A stretch of 64,000 nt of DNA, taken from contig DAHXLX010000002.1 of the NCBI GenBank assembly GCA_027365775.1, forward strand, positions 31,292 to 95,291, given 5' to 3'. The notes under the pieces were generated by a model. The model ran no database searches. It saw only the letters and a program-made list of their open reading frames with translations, and was not told the DNA's origin. Made by a program: the position numbers and the translations under genes. The DNA comes from Candidatus Saccharimonadota bacterium (GTDB lineage: Bacteria > Patescibacteriota > Saccharimonadia > Saccharimonadales > UBA4665). Within the stretch, counting starts at the first letter, position 1; every line of letters starts with the position of its first letter. Of this stretch, positions 1 through 9,861 are shown piece by piece.

Positions 1-60
1 GGTAGAGTGACTAGCATTGGCAATCGGTCACAAATTCAATATTAGCTAAAAACCCTTGAG

Positions 61-288
61 TTGCATTATTATAGATTTGTGACTAATTATAAGAAGCTCT
101 ATTTATCAGCTGACGACAAAAAGCTGTTCGGCGTCTGCGGCGGTATCGGCGAATATTTTAACATCGACTCGACCCTAATCCGTTTGGTCTGGGTGGTCGC
201 CACGCTGTTTACCGCGCTGGTTCCCGGATTGATAGCTTATATCATTGCCGCGGCGGTAATGCCGGCACGTCCGGAACATACAGCTTAA
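61..288 (+). CDS. PspC domain membrane protein (GTG at 79 is an alternative start)
   Basis: LYLSADDKKLFGVCGGIGEYFNIDSTLIRLVWV is typical of the PspC domain, followed by a TM helix. Confidence 0.85.
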   Translation: MHYYRFVTNYKKLYLSADDKKLFGVCGGIGEYFNIDSTLIRLVWVVATLFTALVPGLIAYIIAAAVMPARPEHTA

Positions 289-1256
289 GCTGCTGATTTG
301 AGCGCTAATAACCCAAGTGATTTAGCGGTTTTTTTAGCTAATTCGCCGGCTATTTGCTCCAGCTCGGCCAACTCATATGGCAGAGGGCTTCCGCCAAGCA
401 TAGCGTGTAGTAATTGGTGATTGACCAAGTCAGGAAAACGTCTTAATGGTGATGTGAAATGAGTGTAAGGCTTAAAATTTAACCCTTCATGTCTGAGTGG
501 AGCGGTTGAATATTGTGCCAATCCGATATGGTCTAGCAAATCCCGCTCTGCTTCGACGTAGCTATTAACATCCAAGTTCCTCCGCGCTAAAGGAGCCCTT
601 GTTTGATGATAGCGGTAAAGCCACGGCACGGAACGCTTGCTCATTGTCTCGGCTATTATTCGATTGGCTAATAGCATGTATTCGCCAATAGCTTGATGAC
701 AGTAACTGTTGGGCAGATTTGACGGTCTGCCGATGTCTTTATTAAGAAGTCTTGATATGTCAATGATCATCCTGGCCTTGCTGTCGCCGCCGACGTATCG
801 CTTGGCAAGCTCTCGATAACTAATCGCATCGCAGCTTACCAGTCTTGATTGGTAGATGTCCAGATCGTTTACCTGGCGCGTTACCGGATCTAACCGCATG
901 CATAAAGTTACCGCTGGAGCCCCCAGTCCGTGGTGGTTGGAATTTAAACTTAATTTATCCTTTGAGATCGACAAAGGCAGCATCGGGTCAAGTCCATTGA
1001 CCGATGATCCGTAAAAACTCCAGCCTTTTTGTCTGGCTTGATCGACAAGCGGTGTGTCCTTTTCAAGTAATCCGGCATCCGATATATGTATCGCCACTCT
1101 GTATGTTCCATCTGAATTGCCGGTGACATCAATGGCGTCATCGATTTCGGCCGGGTTTTCCGGGTCGACAGCTACTCCTGTTTCCTTCGGGCGGCGCAAT
1201 AGTTCATCGGACGATATATACCATTCAGCTGCTTGCTTTTCAGCGGCTGAATGCAT
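285..1256 (-). CDS. RNase II/R family (RNB domain) exoribonuclease-like protein, catalytic domain only
   Basis: DPENPAEIDDAIDV, AVHISD-like and HFTSPLRRFPDLVNHQLL motifs of the RNB fold; no obvious CSD or S1 domains. Confidence 0.8.
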   Translation of the reverse strand: MHSAAEKQAAEWYISSDELLRRPKETGVAVDPENPAEIDDAIDVTGNSDGTYRVAIHISDAGLLEKDTPLVDQARQKGWSFYGSSVNGLDPMLPLSISKDKLSLNSNHHGLGAPAVTLCMRLDPVTRQVNDLDIYQSRLVSCDAISYRELAKRYVGGDSKARMIIDISRLLNKDIGRPSNLPNSYCHQAIGEYMLLANRIIAETMSKRSVPWLYRYHQTRAPLARRNLDVNSYVEAERDLLDHIGLAQYSTAPLRHEGLNFKPYTHFTSPLRRFPDLVNHQLLHAMLGGSPLPYELAELEQIAGELAKKTAKSLGLLALKSAA

Positions 1257-1328
1257 ACTTTCTACCCGACGTCATAAGCCTATTTAAGCATAAACGTTAA
1301 CATTAGCAAGTGATATGTATCACAATAA

Positions 1329-2492
1329 TCAATTAACCAACTCCCGCCTTACAGTTTCAGCTATCCCGGTCAATAGACTGTAGGCGAATAAGCCGTATCT
1401 ACCGGCGATGTTGGTTATCGAATTCGGCATTGAATTATCGGTACTAATAACGGTTACCCGATCCCCGGTTTTTAATTTAGTCTTCGTTAAGTCAATCATC
1501 ACGTGGTTCATACAGACCCGTCCGCGGATAGGCAGGATCTGTTTGCCGGTGCTAACAACGCCAACGTTACTTAACTCCCGCGGCAGCCACTCGTAATAAC
1601 CTAGCGGCAGCACGCCTATCCGCGTTTCAGCCTTGGTTTCAAATATGCCGTTGTAGCTAACCTTTTCGCCGGCAGCAAGATTTCGCACCCTGATAATTGT
1701 GCTGCTCAATTCTAATACCGGTTTCAGCTGGTCGAGTTTCTTGAAATCGCTATCTTCGGGTTTGAGCGGGTTGATACCGTAAAGCCCGATACCTACTCTG
1801 ATAGCATTGGCAGTCTTGCTGCTGCACTTAGTGCTACCGGCCGACTGGGCTATGTGGATGTATTTGGGGTTGAATCCCTTGGAGCGGATCTTTTTTACGA
1901 TCGTGTCGAATTTTTCAGTCTGCATATCGGTAAAATCGTTAGCCGGATTATCCGCGTCGGCCAGATGTGTCATAATGCCTTCAAGCTGGATATTCGGATG
2001 CGATTTTAACTCGTCGAGATAGCTATCGAGTTCGTCCGGATCGATACCCAATCGATTCATGCCGGTGTTTATTTCTAGATGGACGTTAAACCGTCGATTT
2101 ATGCTGCCGAGAGCCGCTAATCCATCGATATCCTGGACAACATAAGAACATTTAGACGAGTCCAGCAACCTGGCATTTTCCGGCAGAATATATCCCATGA
2201 CTAATATCCGTTGACCGGCGTAGGGCAGTATTCGATGCGCTTCAAAATAGCCGTCGACAGCGATAAATTCGACATCGGTGCCGATTAACGCTTCCGTTAT
2301 TTGTTTTAGGCCATGTCCGTAGGCGTTGGCCTTTAGTACGGCAATAATATATTTGTTTTGATTGATCGACTGAAAGACCCTGACATTGTGGGCCAGGCTC
2401 TGCTTATGAATATAGACGGTGTTGAGTGTTTTGTACTTATTCCGGCTAAGCGAATCAAGCTTGTTTTTCAAATAATTCTTTAGCATATGCAT
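1329..2492 (-). CDS. alr: Alanine racemase
   Basis: PLP motif AVLKANAYGHG; NTGMNRLGI; GIGLYGINP; GRVCMNHVMIDLT. Confidence 0.93.
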   Translation of the reverse strand: MHMLKNYLKNKLDSLSRNKYKTLNTVYIHKQSLAHNVRVFQSINQNKYIIAVLKANAYGHGLKQITEALIGTDVEFIAVDGYFEAHRILPYAGQRILVMGYILPENARLLDSSKCSYVVQDIDGLAALGSINRRFNVHLEINTGMNRLGIDPDELDSYLDELKSHPNIQLEGIMTHLADADNPANDFTDMQTEKFDTIVKKIRSKGFNPKYIHIAQSAGSTKCSSKTANAIRVGIGLYGINPLKPEDSDFKKLDQLKPVLELSSTIIRVRNLAAGEKVSYNGIFETKAETRIGVLPLGYYEWLPRELSNVGVVSTGKQILPIRGRVCMNHVMIDLTKTKLKTGDRVTVISTDNSMPNSITNIAGRYGLFAYSLLTGIAETVRRELVN

Positions 2493-2596
2493 AGGGGTTG
2501 TTAATACCGCCGCTATAGCTTAATCATACGATAAAAGGATAACTAAAATTCAATATATTTATGGAATGGACAAAAAACGCTAAGATAGATGTATAG

Positions 2597-3073
2597 ATGA
2601 AGTTGGAGACTGAAGAAGGTTACACTACTTTTGAGCTAGCGTTTATACTAGTTGTCGTCGTGGTTTTGGGCGCAACGATATATTTGCTCAGCCGGACGCC
2701 TGGCGATACCAGTAATCTGACCCCCTCACCTACAACGCCACCGACGACATTAACGATAACCCACAACATCCAACTTAATCATAACGACAGCGGTTATACG
2801 GTCCAGTTGGATAACAGCGTTCTGGCCAATGCGGTTCTAACGGACATAAACGAGTTGCCACTGCTTAAAAATCAGCATAACTGTAGTTTGGATACAGACG
2901 ATAGTTATACTTTGCATTTTACCGATCCGGACACAACCTTTACCGCTGACTATGGCGGCTGTTATTTAATCAGTCAAAGTAACAATAAGACCACATATAC
3001 CGCCTATCCGTCGAGCGGCTCCGGCAGCCGTTTCTGGTCGGCGTTGTCAAAGGCGACCGGCAGGAAACCGTAA
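2597..3073 (+). CDS. Type IV prepilin-like protein
   Basis: EEGYTTFELAFILVVVVVLGATIYLL: prepilin-like cleavage site with Glu at +5 and a hydrophobic helix. Confidence 0.65.
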   Translation: MKLETEEGYTTFELAFILVVVVVLGATIYLLSRTPGDTSNLTPSPTTPPTTLTITHNIQLNHNDSGYTVQLDNSVLANAVLTDINELPLLKNQHNCSLDTDDSYTLHFTDPDTTFTADYGGCYLISQSNNKTTYTAYPSSGSGSRFWSALSKATGRKP

Positions 3074-3235
3074 ACGGCAAATCGGCTATGGTTATGTTAC
3101 CGATCACAACATAAGATCACCGGTCCATTGCTGTCAATCATCACTGCTGCAGCTAGCACTAAACTGGCTTCAACGACTACTAAATCACGATCAAATATTA
3201 GTCCGATGATTTAGCTTATGCTATATTGATGTTAA

Positions 3236-6200
3236 ATGGAAGACGGCGCACCAAAGGAATCGGCCAACCGGGACCATAGCACGCACAACCTTCCTGAAGT
3301 AAATGAACCGGCCGAACCTGAACATAACGCAGATCAAGATATTCAAAGCCGGCAACCGGCGACTACATCTAAACCTGACGACGATATTGATACGATAGAA
3401 TACGATAATCAGTTGTCCGAACATCAACCATCCGATCAATCGGCAGGTTTAGTTGTTTCATCAGAAGGGAGAAAGCATCATTTCTTGCGGCCGGAATCCA
3501 TCTTTCCGCGGGTGATAAGATCTAAACTCGGCCATAGTGCCAGGCCGCTGTCGTTATTAATCATATTAGTTGTGCTAGCCGGAGCGGCCTTCGGTTATTT
3601 GCATTACGGTTTTAGTACTACTGCCAAGCACCAACCTCAAGTGAGATTTAAGGCTAAGACGGTGGCTTTTGCCGTTGTATCAACCACCCCGGCTAAGAAT
3701 CAATCGAATGTCAACCCGGCGTCGCCGATAAAAGTTATCTTCAATCAGCCGGTCAATCCGAAGAAGCTTGCGACTTCATTTTTCGTATCGCCAGCAATTG
3801 CCGGTAAATATACCCAAGGGAATAATAAAGACGCGGTAACTTTTACGCCATCGACCGCATTCGCCCAAGGGACTAAGGTGCAGATTATGATCAATGGGAC
3901 ATTTCAAAGTAACCAAGGCAGTCAGCTCGGCGCAGATTATTTCTATGGCTTTACCACCTCCATACCGGACAACGGTGTTTTATTTCAGGACAGCAATGGC
4001 TTGATCGATACATTAAGTAATGCTGCGTCCGGCCAGTCATTATCCTATAGCTTACTTGTCGGTAACGGAGTCGATCAGGGTATAACCGTAACCTTGTACA
4101 AAGGCAATATTAATAGCTTACTCACCTCGCTGGTGTATACAAATGTCACGTCATACGGATCAACTGTGCCACAATTCGTAAATCAATATGTCGACACCGC
4201 AGGGCTAACCGCTATATCCACCAAAACCGGTATCGCCAACAACCAGACATATACTGTCAACCAGGCAGACGGCATCTATCTGGCTGTAGCCACCGGCAGC
4301 GGCGGTAGACAACTCGGCTATGTCTGGATAGATATAAGTAATTTCGGGGTTCTCTTGAGGGAGGATGATCAAAAAATAGTGTTGGATGCGCAGAGCTACT
4401 CGGCCACAACCAATATTAGTACCAACGCATCGTTTTACAACCTCGACAACGGCATTAACTTATTAGACCAGCAGCAGTTAAACGGACTTACCACTGTCAA
4501 TCTGCCGCTTAATCCGAGCGTTGATGTGGTGGTGGCTACTGACGGTAACGAACAGGCAATTGTTCCGGTATCGATCATCGAAAGCCAGGGAGACATCCGG
4601 GCGGACAGCAATCTATCGGCTGCCCAGGATTTTTACGCCTTAACAGATAAACCTACCTACGAAGCGGGAGATGTAGTCCACCTCGCCGGATTTGTCCGTC
4701 AGGACAATGATGCCCAATATACTGTTCCGTCCGGCATAACCGTCAAGATGTACGTTGCTAATCCGAATGATAGCAGCAACCTTTACGACTTTACAGCCGT
4801 GATCAATAGTAACGGCAGCTTTTCGGCAAGCATCCCGACCAGTCCGAGCTGGTTAAGTCAGGGAGATAGTTTAAGTAACTTCCAGATATATGCCCAACCT
4901 GCCGGTACGATTATTCCGAGTAATCCTTTGCCGGATGTTAATGTCGCCAGCTTTAATCTAACCAACCAGCCGGCATCGACATCTAATGTAACCGTTCAAT
5001 TCTCAAGTAGCTCGTATCTGCCAACCCAGCCAATACAGGCAACGATCACCGCCACTGATAGCAACGGTAATCCATTAGCCAATGCCACGGTCGACGTTCA
5101 TACTTTTAGTAAAGATTATTATGAAAATAATCCTGGTGAGAATTTCCAGTCATTCGGAGATGTCGGGATTGAAGTAAACGGCAGCCCGGTAACCGTTAAG
5201 CTTAATGCAAACGGTCAAGCTAGTTATATCGTGCCGGTTAGTTCGTTACCGAATGACGGTTACAGTCAAGACATAACCCTACAGGCAAACGTCCAAGGAG
5301 CTAGCGGCGCCGGAGCGGCCGGTGGCGCCTCGGCAATCGTGCACCAGGGTAACGGTCTGTTGGTTTTTGGTATGGGACGCACGGTGGTTGCACCCGGCGG
5401 CAAGCTGGTCGGCAGAATATACGCTGAACAACTAGACGGCTCACCGTTACCTGATGCAATGATTCGATACAGCTTGGTTTCCGGATATAGCGGTAGTAAT
5501 CAGACAAAACTGGCATCCGGCAGCGTAACCGCGGACGGTAATGGATACGCCGAAATTGATATTAACTTGCCAAGCAATATCCAGGCGGGAGCCAACCTGA
5601 CGCTTAATGCGACAACTAGCGATACCTACAATAATCAGATCCAGGCGAGCAATTACTATTACGTTGCTGATCCTAGTGGCGCAGAAGACTATAGCGGGGC
5701 CCAGTTAGGTGAACTTGATGTGTCCGGTTCCTCCGGTAATGTTAAGGTCGGTGACCAGCTAAATTTGGTGATTAACTCGCCCCAGACAATGCAGGTTATG
5801 GTCACTATGGATAGAGGACGGATTTATTATCCGGAAATGTTGAGCCTCAATGCGGGCAATAATAATTTCAGCTTTAGCGTAACCAAACAACTGGCACCGT
5901 CGTTTACGCTGACATTCGGTTACTTCCAGAATGGCACATACCATTCGGAAGGCACTTCGTTTAATGTTAGCGAGCCGGCCCAGAAGGCCACAATTACCCT
6001 AAGCGGTATTAATCAGACGGTAGTCGCCAATCAACCGGTTAGCTTGAACATTAACGCTAAGGATTACCAAGGTAACCCGTTGCCGACGGATGTAATAGTA
6101 GACGTCGTCGATACTAATGCTTTCGATCTGTTCAATCCTGCCGTGCCATCGATGTATGATTCACTCTATTCGCCACGGGTACTTATGACCAGTTCTTCCT

Positions 6201-6439
6201 CGTCACTTACCAATATCGGCAGTGGCGGCGGAAGATGTGGTGGCGGTTTTGGTAGCTTGTCTAATTTTGCCAATGCTTTAGGCACAACGCTGTATTGGCA
6301 ACCCGACCTGACTACTGACGCGAACGGTAACGCAACGGTGTCATTTAGCCCGCCCAAGGGCAAGTGGACAGTAAATGTTTATACGATGAATGCCAACAGC
6401 ATAGTCGGTAGTGCCAGTACTACTTTTACTGCTCAATAA
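3236..6439 (+). CDS. Membrane-anchored alpha-2-macroglobulin-like protein (TM, Big_5-like, MG2-like and A2M pfam00207-like regions; no thioester domain)
   Basis: N-terminal TM (LSLLIILVVLAGAAFGYLHYG); Big_5-like STTPAKNQSNVNPASPIKVIFNQPV; MG2-like DFYALTDKPTYEAGDVVHLAGFVR; A2M-like TLYWQPDLTTDANGNATVSF near the C-terminus. Confidence 0.75.
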   Translation: MEDGAPKESANRDHSTHNLPEVNEPAEPEHNADQDIQSRQPATTSKPDDDIDTIEYDNQLSEHQPSDQSAGLVVSSEGRKHHFLRPESIFPRVIRSKLGHSARPLSLLIILVVLAGAAFGYLHYGFSTTAKHQPQVRFKAKTVAFAVVSTTPAKNQSNVNPASPIKVIFNQPVNPKKLATSFFVSPAIAGKYTQGNNKDAVTFTPSTAFAQGTKVQIMINGTFQSNQGSQLGADYFYGFTTSIPDNGVLFQDSNGLIDTLSNAASGQSLSYSLLVGNGVDQGITVTLYKGNINSLLTSLVYTNVTSYGSTVPQFVNQYVDTAGLTAISTKTGIANNQTYTVNQADGIYLAVATGSGGRQLGYVWIDISNFGVLLREDDQKIVLDAQSYSATTNISTNASFYNLDNGINLLDQQQLNGLTTVNLPLNPSVDVVVATDGNEQAIVPVSIIESQGDIRADSNLSAAQDFYALTDKPTYEAGDVVHLAGFVRQDNDAQYTVPSGITVKMYVANPNDSSNLYDFTAVINSNGSFSASIPTSPSWLSQGDSLSNFQIYAQPAGTIIPSNPLPDVNVASFNLTNQPASTSNVTVQFSSSSYLPTQPIQATITATDSNGNPLANATVDVHTFSKDYYENNPGENFQSFGDVGIEVNGSPVTVKLNANGQASYIVPVSSLPNDGYSQDITLQANVQGASGAGAAGGASAIVHQGNGLLVFGMGRTVVAPGGKLVGRIYAEQLDGSPLPDAMIRYSLVSGYSGSNQTKLASGSVTADGNGYAEIDINLPSNIQAGANLTLNATTSDTYNNQIQASNYYYVADPSGAEDYSGAQLGELDVSGSSGNVKVGDQLNLVINSPQTMQVMVTMDRGRIYYPEMLSLNAGNNNFSFSVTKQLAPSFTLTFGYFQNGTYHSEGTSFNVSEPAQKATITLSGINQTVVANQPVSLNINAKDYQGNPLPTDVIVDVVDTNAFDLFNPAVPSMYDSLYSPRVLMTSSSSSLTNIGSGGGRCGGGFGSLSNFANALGTTLYWQPDLTTDANGNATVSFSPPKGKWTVNVYTMNANSIVGSASTTFTAQ

Positions 6440-6499
6440 ATACTACAACCGATAAAACACAGGCGATAAATCTTATCGTGTTACTGATTCAGCAGCTAA

Positions 6500-6513
6500 T
6501 TTGCCATGGCAAA
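6500..6513. repeat. Perfect 14-bp palindrome TTTGCCATGGCAAA
   Basis: Read directly; the sequence equals its own reverse complement. Confidence 0.9.
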
Positions 6514-7103
6514 AACCGCGTTATAAATGATCATAAATCGGCACAGGATCATTGACGGGGGCATTCGTCGATGGCACTGTAGTTGGGATATAGCGGCATT
6601 GTTTACGCTACCAAATGGCGGCAGTCGATACGCAAGAAGAAATCAATGACAGTCGCGACCCCAATAATACAAACCTTTCCGCGGACTGGACCATTTCAAC
6701 CCCGCAACTGGTTAGATATTATGAGGCCTTGGTCGACAGGGAATTCATGATTATAAATAATTGTTAGATGATTAGTCATCTGCAGGGTTGTTAAAACGGT
6801 TAATAAGTAAAACCGGCCGCCGCACTGAAGATGACATTGATGCATGTAGCAACAGGCCATTGACAGGTAAACGCCCGATTAAGCCGCTTGAGGAACTTGT
6901 TTTATTATTAACCTTCAAGTCTGAGCATACTTAAAAGTCAACTTTTAGAATTATTTAATGCATTATTTTACGCAAATAAAATAGCTGTTGGAACATATTT
7001 TGGTTATCAATAAGGGGTACCAACCGGTTAGCTAAAATATACTAATCATTTATAGATCTTATGGTTATGACAATTGGCGTTGCGGCCAATTTTCTTGAAT
7101 TCA

Positions 7104-7109
7104 TATAAT
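7104..7109 (+). promoter_or_regulatory. Putative -10 element (TATAAT) for the T4SS-like operon
   Basis: TATAAT about 25 bp upstream of the GTG start at 7134, which follows an AAGGAGG Shine-Dalgarno; -35 is weak. Confidence 0.45.
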
Positions 7110-7133
7110 CGCCTCCGAACCCAAGGAGGATTG

Positions 7134-7475
7134 GTGAAAAATAATAAATTAATACGCGCGATCATATTTTGGTTTGCGTTTATGCTGCCGTTAATAGTTT
7201 CGCCGCCAGCATTGGCCGCCAGCAGCAATATGGGGCAGGTAGATACTTTTATTCGCAGCATCATTACCGCATTAACCGGAATATCCGGTCTGGTAGCCAC
7301 CGGTTTTTTTGTATTAGGTGGATTTAAATATATCACTAGCTCGGGTAATCCGCATAACTTAGAACATGCCAAACGGACAATTATTTTCTCGGCTTTAGGT
7401 CTTGCAATAGCACTGGCCGCATTTGTTTTAAGCAACATTGTCTCAACGCTTGCTAAAACCGCGTTTAACGGCTAA
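7134..7475 (+). CDS. TrbC/VirB2-like pilin subunit
   Basis: Signal peptide then two TM segments: LTGISGLVATGFFVLGGFKYITSSGNPHNLEHAKRTIIFSALGLAIALAAFVL. Start moved from the ORF-track 7074 to GTG 7134 downstream of AAGGAGG. Confidence 0.75.
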   Translation: MKNNKLIRAIIFWFAFMLPLIVSPPALAASSNMGQVDTFIRSIITALTGISGLVATGFFVLGGFKYITSSGNPHNLEHAKRTIIFSALGLAIALAAFVLSNIVSTLAKTAFNG

Positions 7476-7479
7476 TCCG

Positions 7480-8775
7480 ATGTCCTACGTTTTCGCTTCT
7501 TCAATCGGCGGCTTCATCCAAACGACTTTGTCCGGCATGGGCATATTGGCTGGATTGGTTGCTACATTTTTATTGGTTTGGTCTGGACTTAGGTACATAA
7601 CGAGTAGCGGCAATGTAAACAAAATGGAGGCGGCAAAACGCAGCATAATCAGGTCGTTTATCGGCTTGATCATTGTAATATCCGCCATCGCCTTAAGTCT
7701 GGTGATAAAACATGCTTATGGACCGGTGACGATTCACGCCAATCAGCATCTACCATCTTTAAAAGGGATTAAAGCCGTGAATTCGTCGGGAGGCCTAGTC
7801 AGCATATTGTTGCAGGCTATCAGCGGCCTGCTGGTGGCAATTATACGATCGGCATCAAAGCCGTTTATCGACGCACTTCAATATTTCACCAAATCAACTC
7901 CTTTGCTGGTGCACAATGGCAGTGTGCTGCATCTTTGGTTGGTATCTACCGGAATCGCCGATGCGCTGCTTGCGTTAGTAATCGGCCTGCTTGGTTTTAA
8001 TGTTATGGGTGCCGAGTATTTCGGTTTTCACGATATCGATCTTAAATCATTGCTGCCCCAGGTTATCATGATTTTTCTACTGCTCAACACCTCTATCTAT
8101 ATATTGGATGGTTTTATCGAATTATCCAATGTCATGATCAGTGCAATCAGATCAGGAACGGGTGGGGTGACACCATGGAACAGCCTGATCAGTATTGTGA
8201 CCAATGTCGGCAGTTATAGTCTTGCCGCATTATTCATTTATCTTGTTTTCTTGGTTCTGAGCGTGATACTTCTGGTCTACTATATCGGTAGGATAGTCGT
8301 ATTATATGTCGGTGCCGTACTGGCGCCTCTGGTTTTGCTGTTATGGTTGGTGCCGATGTTTCGTGATTTTGCCGAGAATGCTTTTAAGACGTATATTGCG
8401 ACAATATTTGTGCTGTTTATCCATGTCATAATTCTTGCTTTGGCCGGTTCGTTGTTTTCAAGCGTGGCCGTAATCAACGGTACAAAAGACCCGATAATGA
8501 CCCTACTGCTTGGCATGGCAACGCTTATCTCTCTAATTAAGACCCAAGGCGTTTTGATGCAACTAAATTATGCCAGTCTTGGACCTAAAGCCGTCCGCCG
8601 TATCGGTGGCAGTTTTATCAACGGAGTCGGGCATTTAACCGGTGCGGCAAAATATGCCTTTTCCGATATCGTGCCGCCGGCAGCCGTACTTGCCGATTCA
8701 ATTAAAAGTTATGTTCCGGCGGGCAAACCGAAAAAATCGGCTGCAAGTAAGACTAATAAGGCGGACACTAAATGA
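7480..8775 (+). CDS. VirB2-like domain fused to a VirB6/TrbL-like polytopic membrane protein
   Basis: N-terminus GILAGLVATFLLVWSGLRYITSSGNVNKMEAAKRSIIRSFIGLI repeats the preceding pilin; the remainder is polytopic and VirB6/TrbL-like. Confidence 0.7.
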   Translation: MSYVFASSIGGFIQTTLSGMGILAGLVATFLLVWSGLRYITSSGNVNKMEAAKRSIIRSFIGLIIVISAIALSLVIKHAYGPVTIHANQHLPSLKGIKAVNSSGGLVSILLQAISGLLVAIIRSASKPFIDALQYFTKSTPLLVHNGSVLHLWLVSTGIADALLALVIGLLGFNVMGAEYFGFHDIDLKSLLPQVIMIFLLLNTSIYILDGFIELSNVMISAIRSGTGGVTPWNSLISIVTNVGSYSLAALFIYLVFLVLSVILLVYYIGRIVVLYVGAVLAPLVLLLWLVPMFRDFAENAFKTYIATIFVLFIHVIILALAGSLFSSVAVINGTKDPIMTLLLGMATLISLIKTQGVLMQLNYASLGPKAVRRIGGSFINGVGHLTGAAKYAFSDIVPPAAVLADSIKSYVPAGKPKKSAASKTNKADTK

Positions 8776-9257
8776 TTATATCCGTCGTGCCGGCGCAAGT
8801 GACTTCAATTGAAGACAAGATTGCCGGCAACCTGACATTTAGTCAAATAGTACTGCTAATTTTACCGGTTTTCGTTTCGACTGGCTTGATAATCTTTCTG
8901 CCGCCTGTCGTTAAACTGGCGGCATACAAGGTTATTCTAATCATAATACTGGGCATTCCGCCGCTAGTCATGGCTGTGCGGATCAACGGCGAATTAGTAT
9001 TGGCGCGCTTATTGGTATTATTTTCCTATTATCGAAGACCGAAACTGTACCTGTCCACCATAGCCGGTGATTGTAATTGCACCCCGGTCAAGCTGGCCGT
9101 CGACAACTCAACCGTGCCAACCAAAATACATAAGCAGCAAAATAAAACTGTAATTGATCCCTCGGAGGTAAAACTAGTTGAGGATTGTCTTGGTCAGAGA
9201 AACTTCTATTTCGTAACCGATAAGGACGGGCGAATTAATGTGGTTGTATATCAATAA
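8772..9257 (+). CDS. PrgI family protein
   Basis: ATG overlaps the upstream stop (ATGA); small protein with two hydrophobic segments directly before VirB4 in the PrgI position; VPAQVTSIEDKIAGNLTFSQI. Confidence 0.7.
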   Translation: MIISVVPAQVTSIEDKIAGNLTFSQIVLLILPVFVSTGLIIFLPPVVKLAAYKVILIIILGIPPLVMAVRINGELVLARLLVLFSYYRRPKLYLSTIAGDCNCTPVKLAVDNSTVPTKIHKQQNKTVIDPSEVKLVEDCLGQRNFYFVTDKDGRINVVVYQ

Positions 9258-9861
9258 GCCTAGATTTGGCTCGGCGGCAAGCCAGCTTGGCATAAAAGAA
9301 GTTCATGACGGCATTGTCTCTCTTGTCGGAAACCGATACCGGACGATTATTGAAACTTCGTCAGTCAATTTCCACTTGCGGAGTGACACCGAACAGGACG
9401 CGCTCATTGAAAATTTTCGCGGGTTTCTCAACGGTCTCAATTGTTCACTGCAAATAGTTATCCGTACGAGGGAAGTGGATATCGACAGTTTCACTAGTGC
9501 AGTTGATGAAAGGCTTAAGCAAGAGACAAATCCGATCTTTCGCAATCAACTTAAAAGTTATGTCAAATTTATCCAGACTCTGGTTAAAGACAATCGTATT
9601 CTTAGCCGACGTTTCTATATCGTGGTTCCATACGACGGGAACGAAAAGACTGAATTCCGGCTTGCCAAGGAACAATTAGCCATCCAATCGGACATTGTAA
9701 TTAAGGGTCTGCAGCGTATGGGTATGACAGCGAAGCTGCTTAATGACATTGAAATCCTTAATCTATTTTATTCTTTTTATAATCCTGATTCTTCTAAGAC
9801 TAAGCCGCTGACTTACGACTTGCTCAGGGCGCTGAAGCCGATAGTTTCGGGGGCTAGATGA
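9238..9861 (+). CDS. VirB4/TraC N-terminal domain-like protein
   Basis: Directly upstream of and overlapping the VirB4 ATPase; KEVHDGIVSLVGNRYRTIIETSSVNFHLRSDTEQDALIENFRGFLNGL resembles VirB4/TraC N-terminal domains. Confidence 0.65.
   Translation: MWLYINKPRFGSAASQLGIKEVHDGIVSLVGNRYRTIIETSSVNFHLRSDTEQDALIENFRGFLNGLNCSLQIVIRTREVDIDSFTSAVDERLKQETNPIFRNQLKSYVKFIQTLVKDNRILSRRFYIVVPYDGNEKTEFRLAKEQLAIQSDIVIKGLQRMGMTAKLLNDIEILNLFYSFYNPDSSKTKPLTYDLLRALKPIVSGAR

Noticed and set aside
6166-6363. Possible thioester or enzyme motif around GGGRCGGGFG
   Set aside because: No GCGEQ-type thioester sequence; kept only as a single-cysteine Gly-rich loop.
7046-7438. 130-aa minus-strand ORF over the VirB2-like gene
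   Set aside because: Mirror of the pilin gene; the + strand has SD, signal peptide and operon context.
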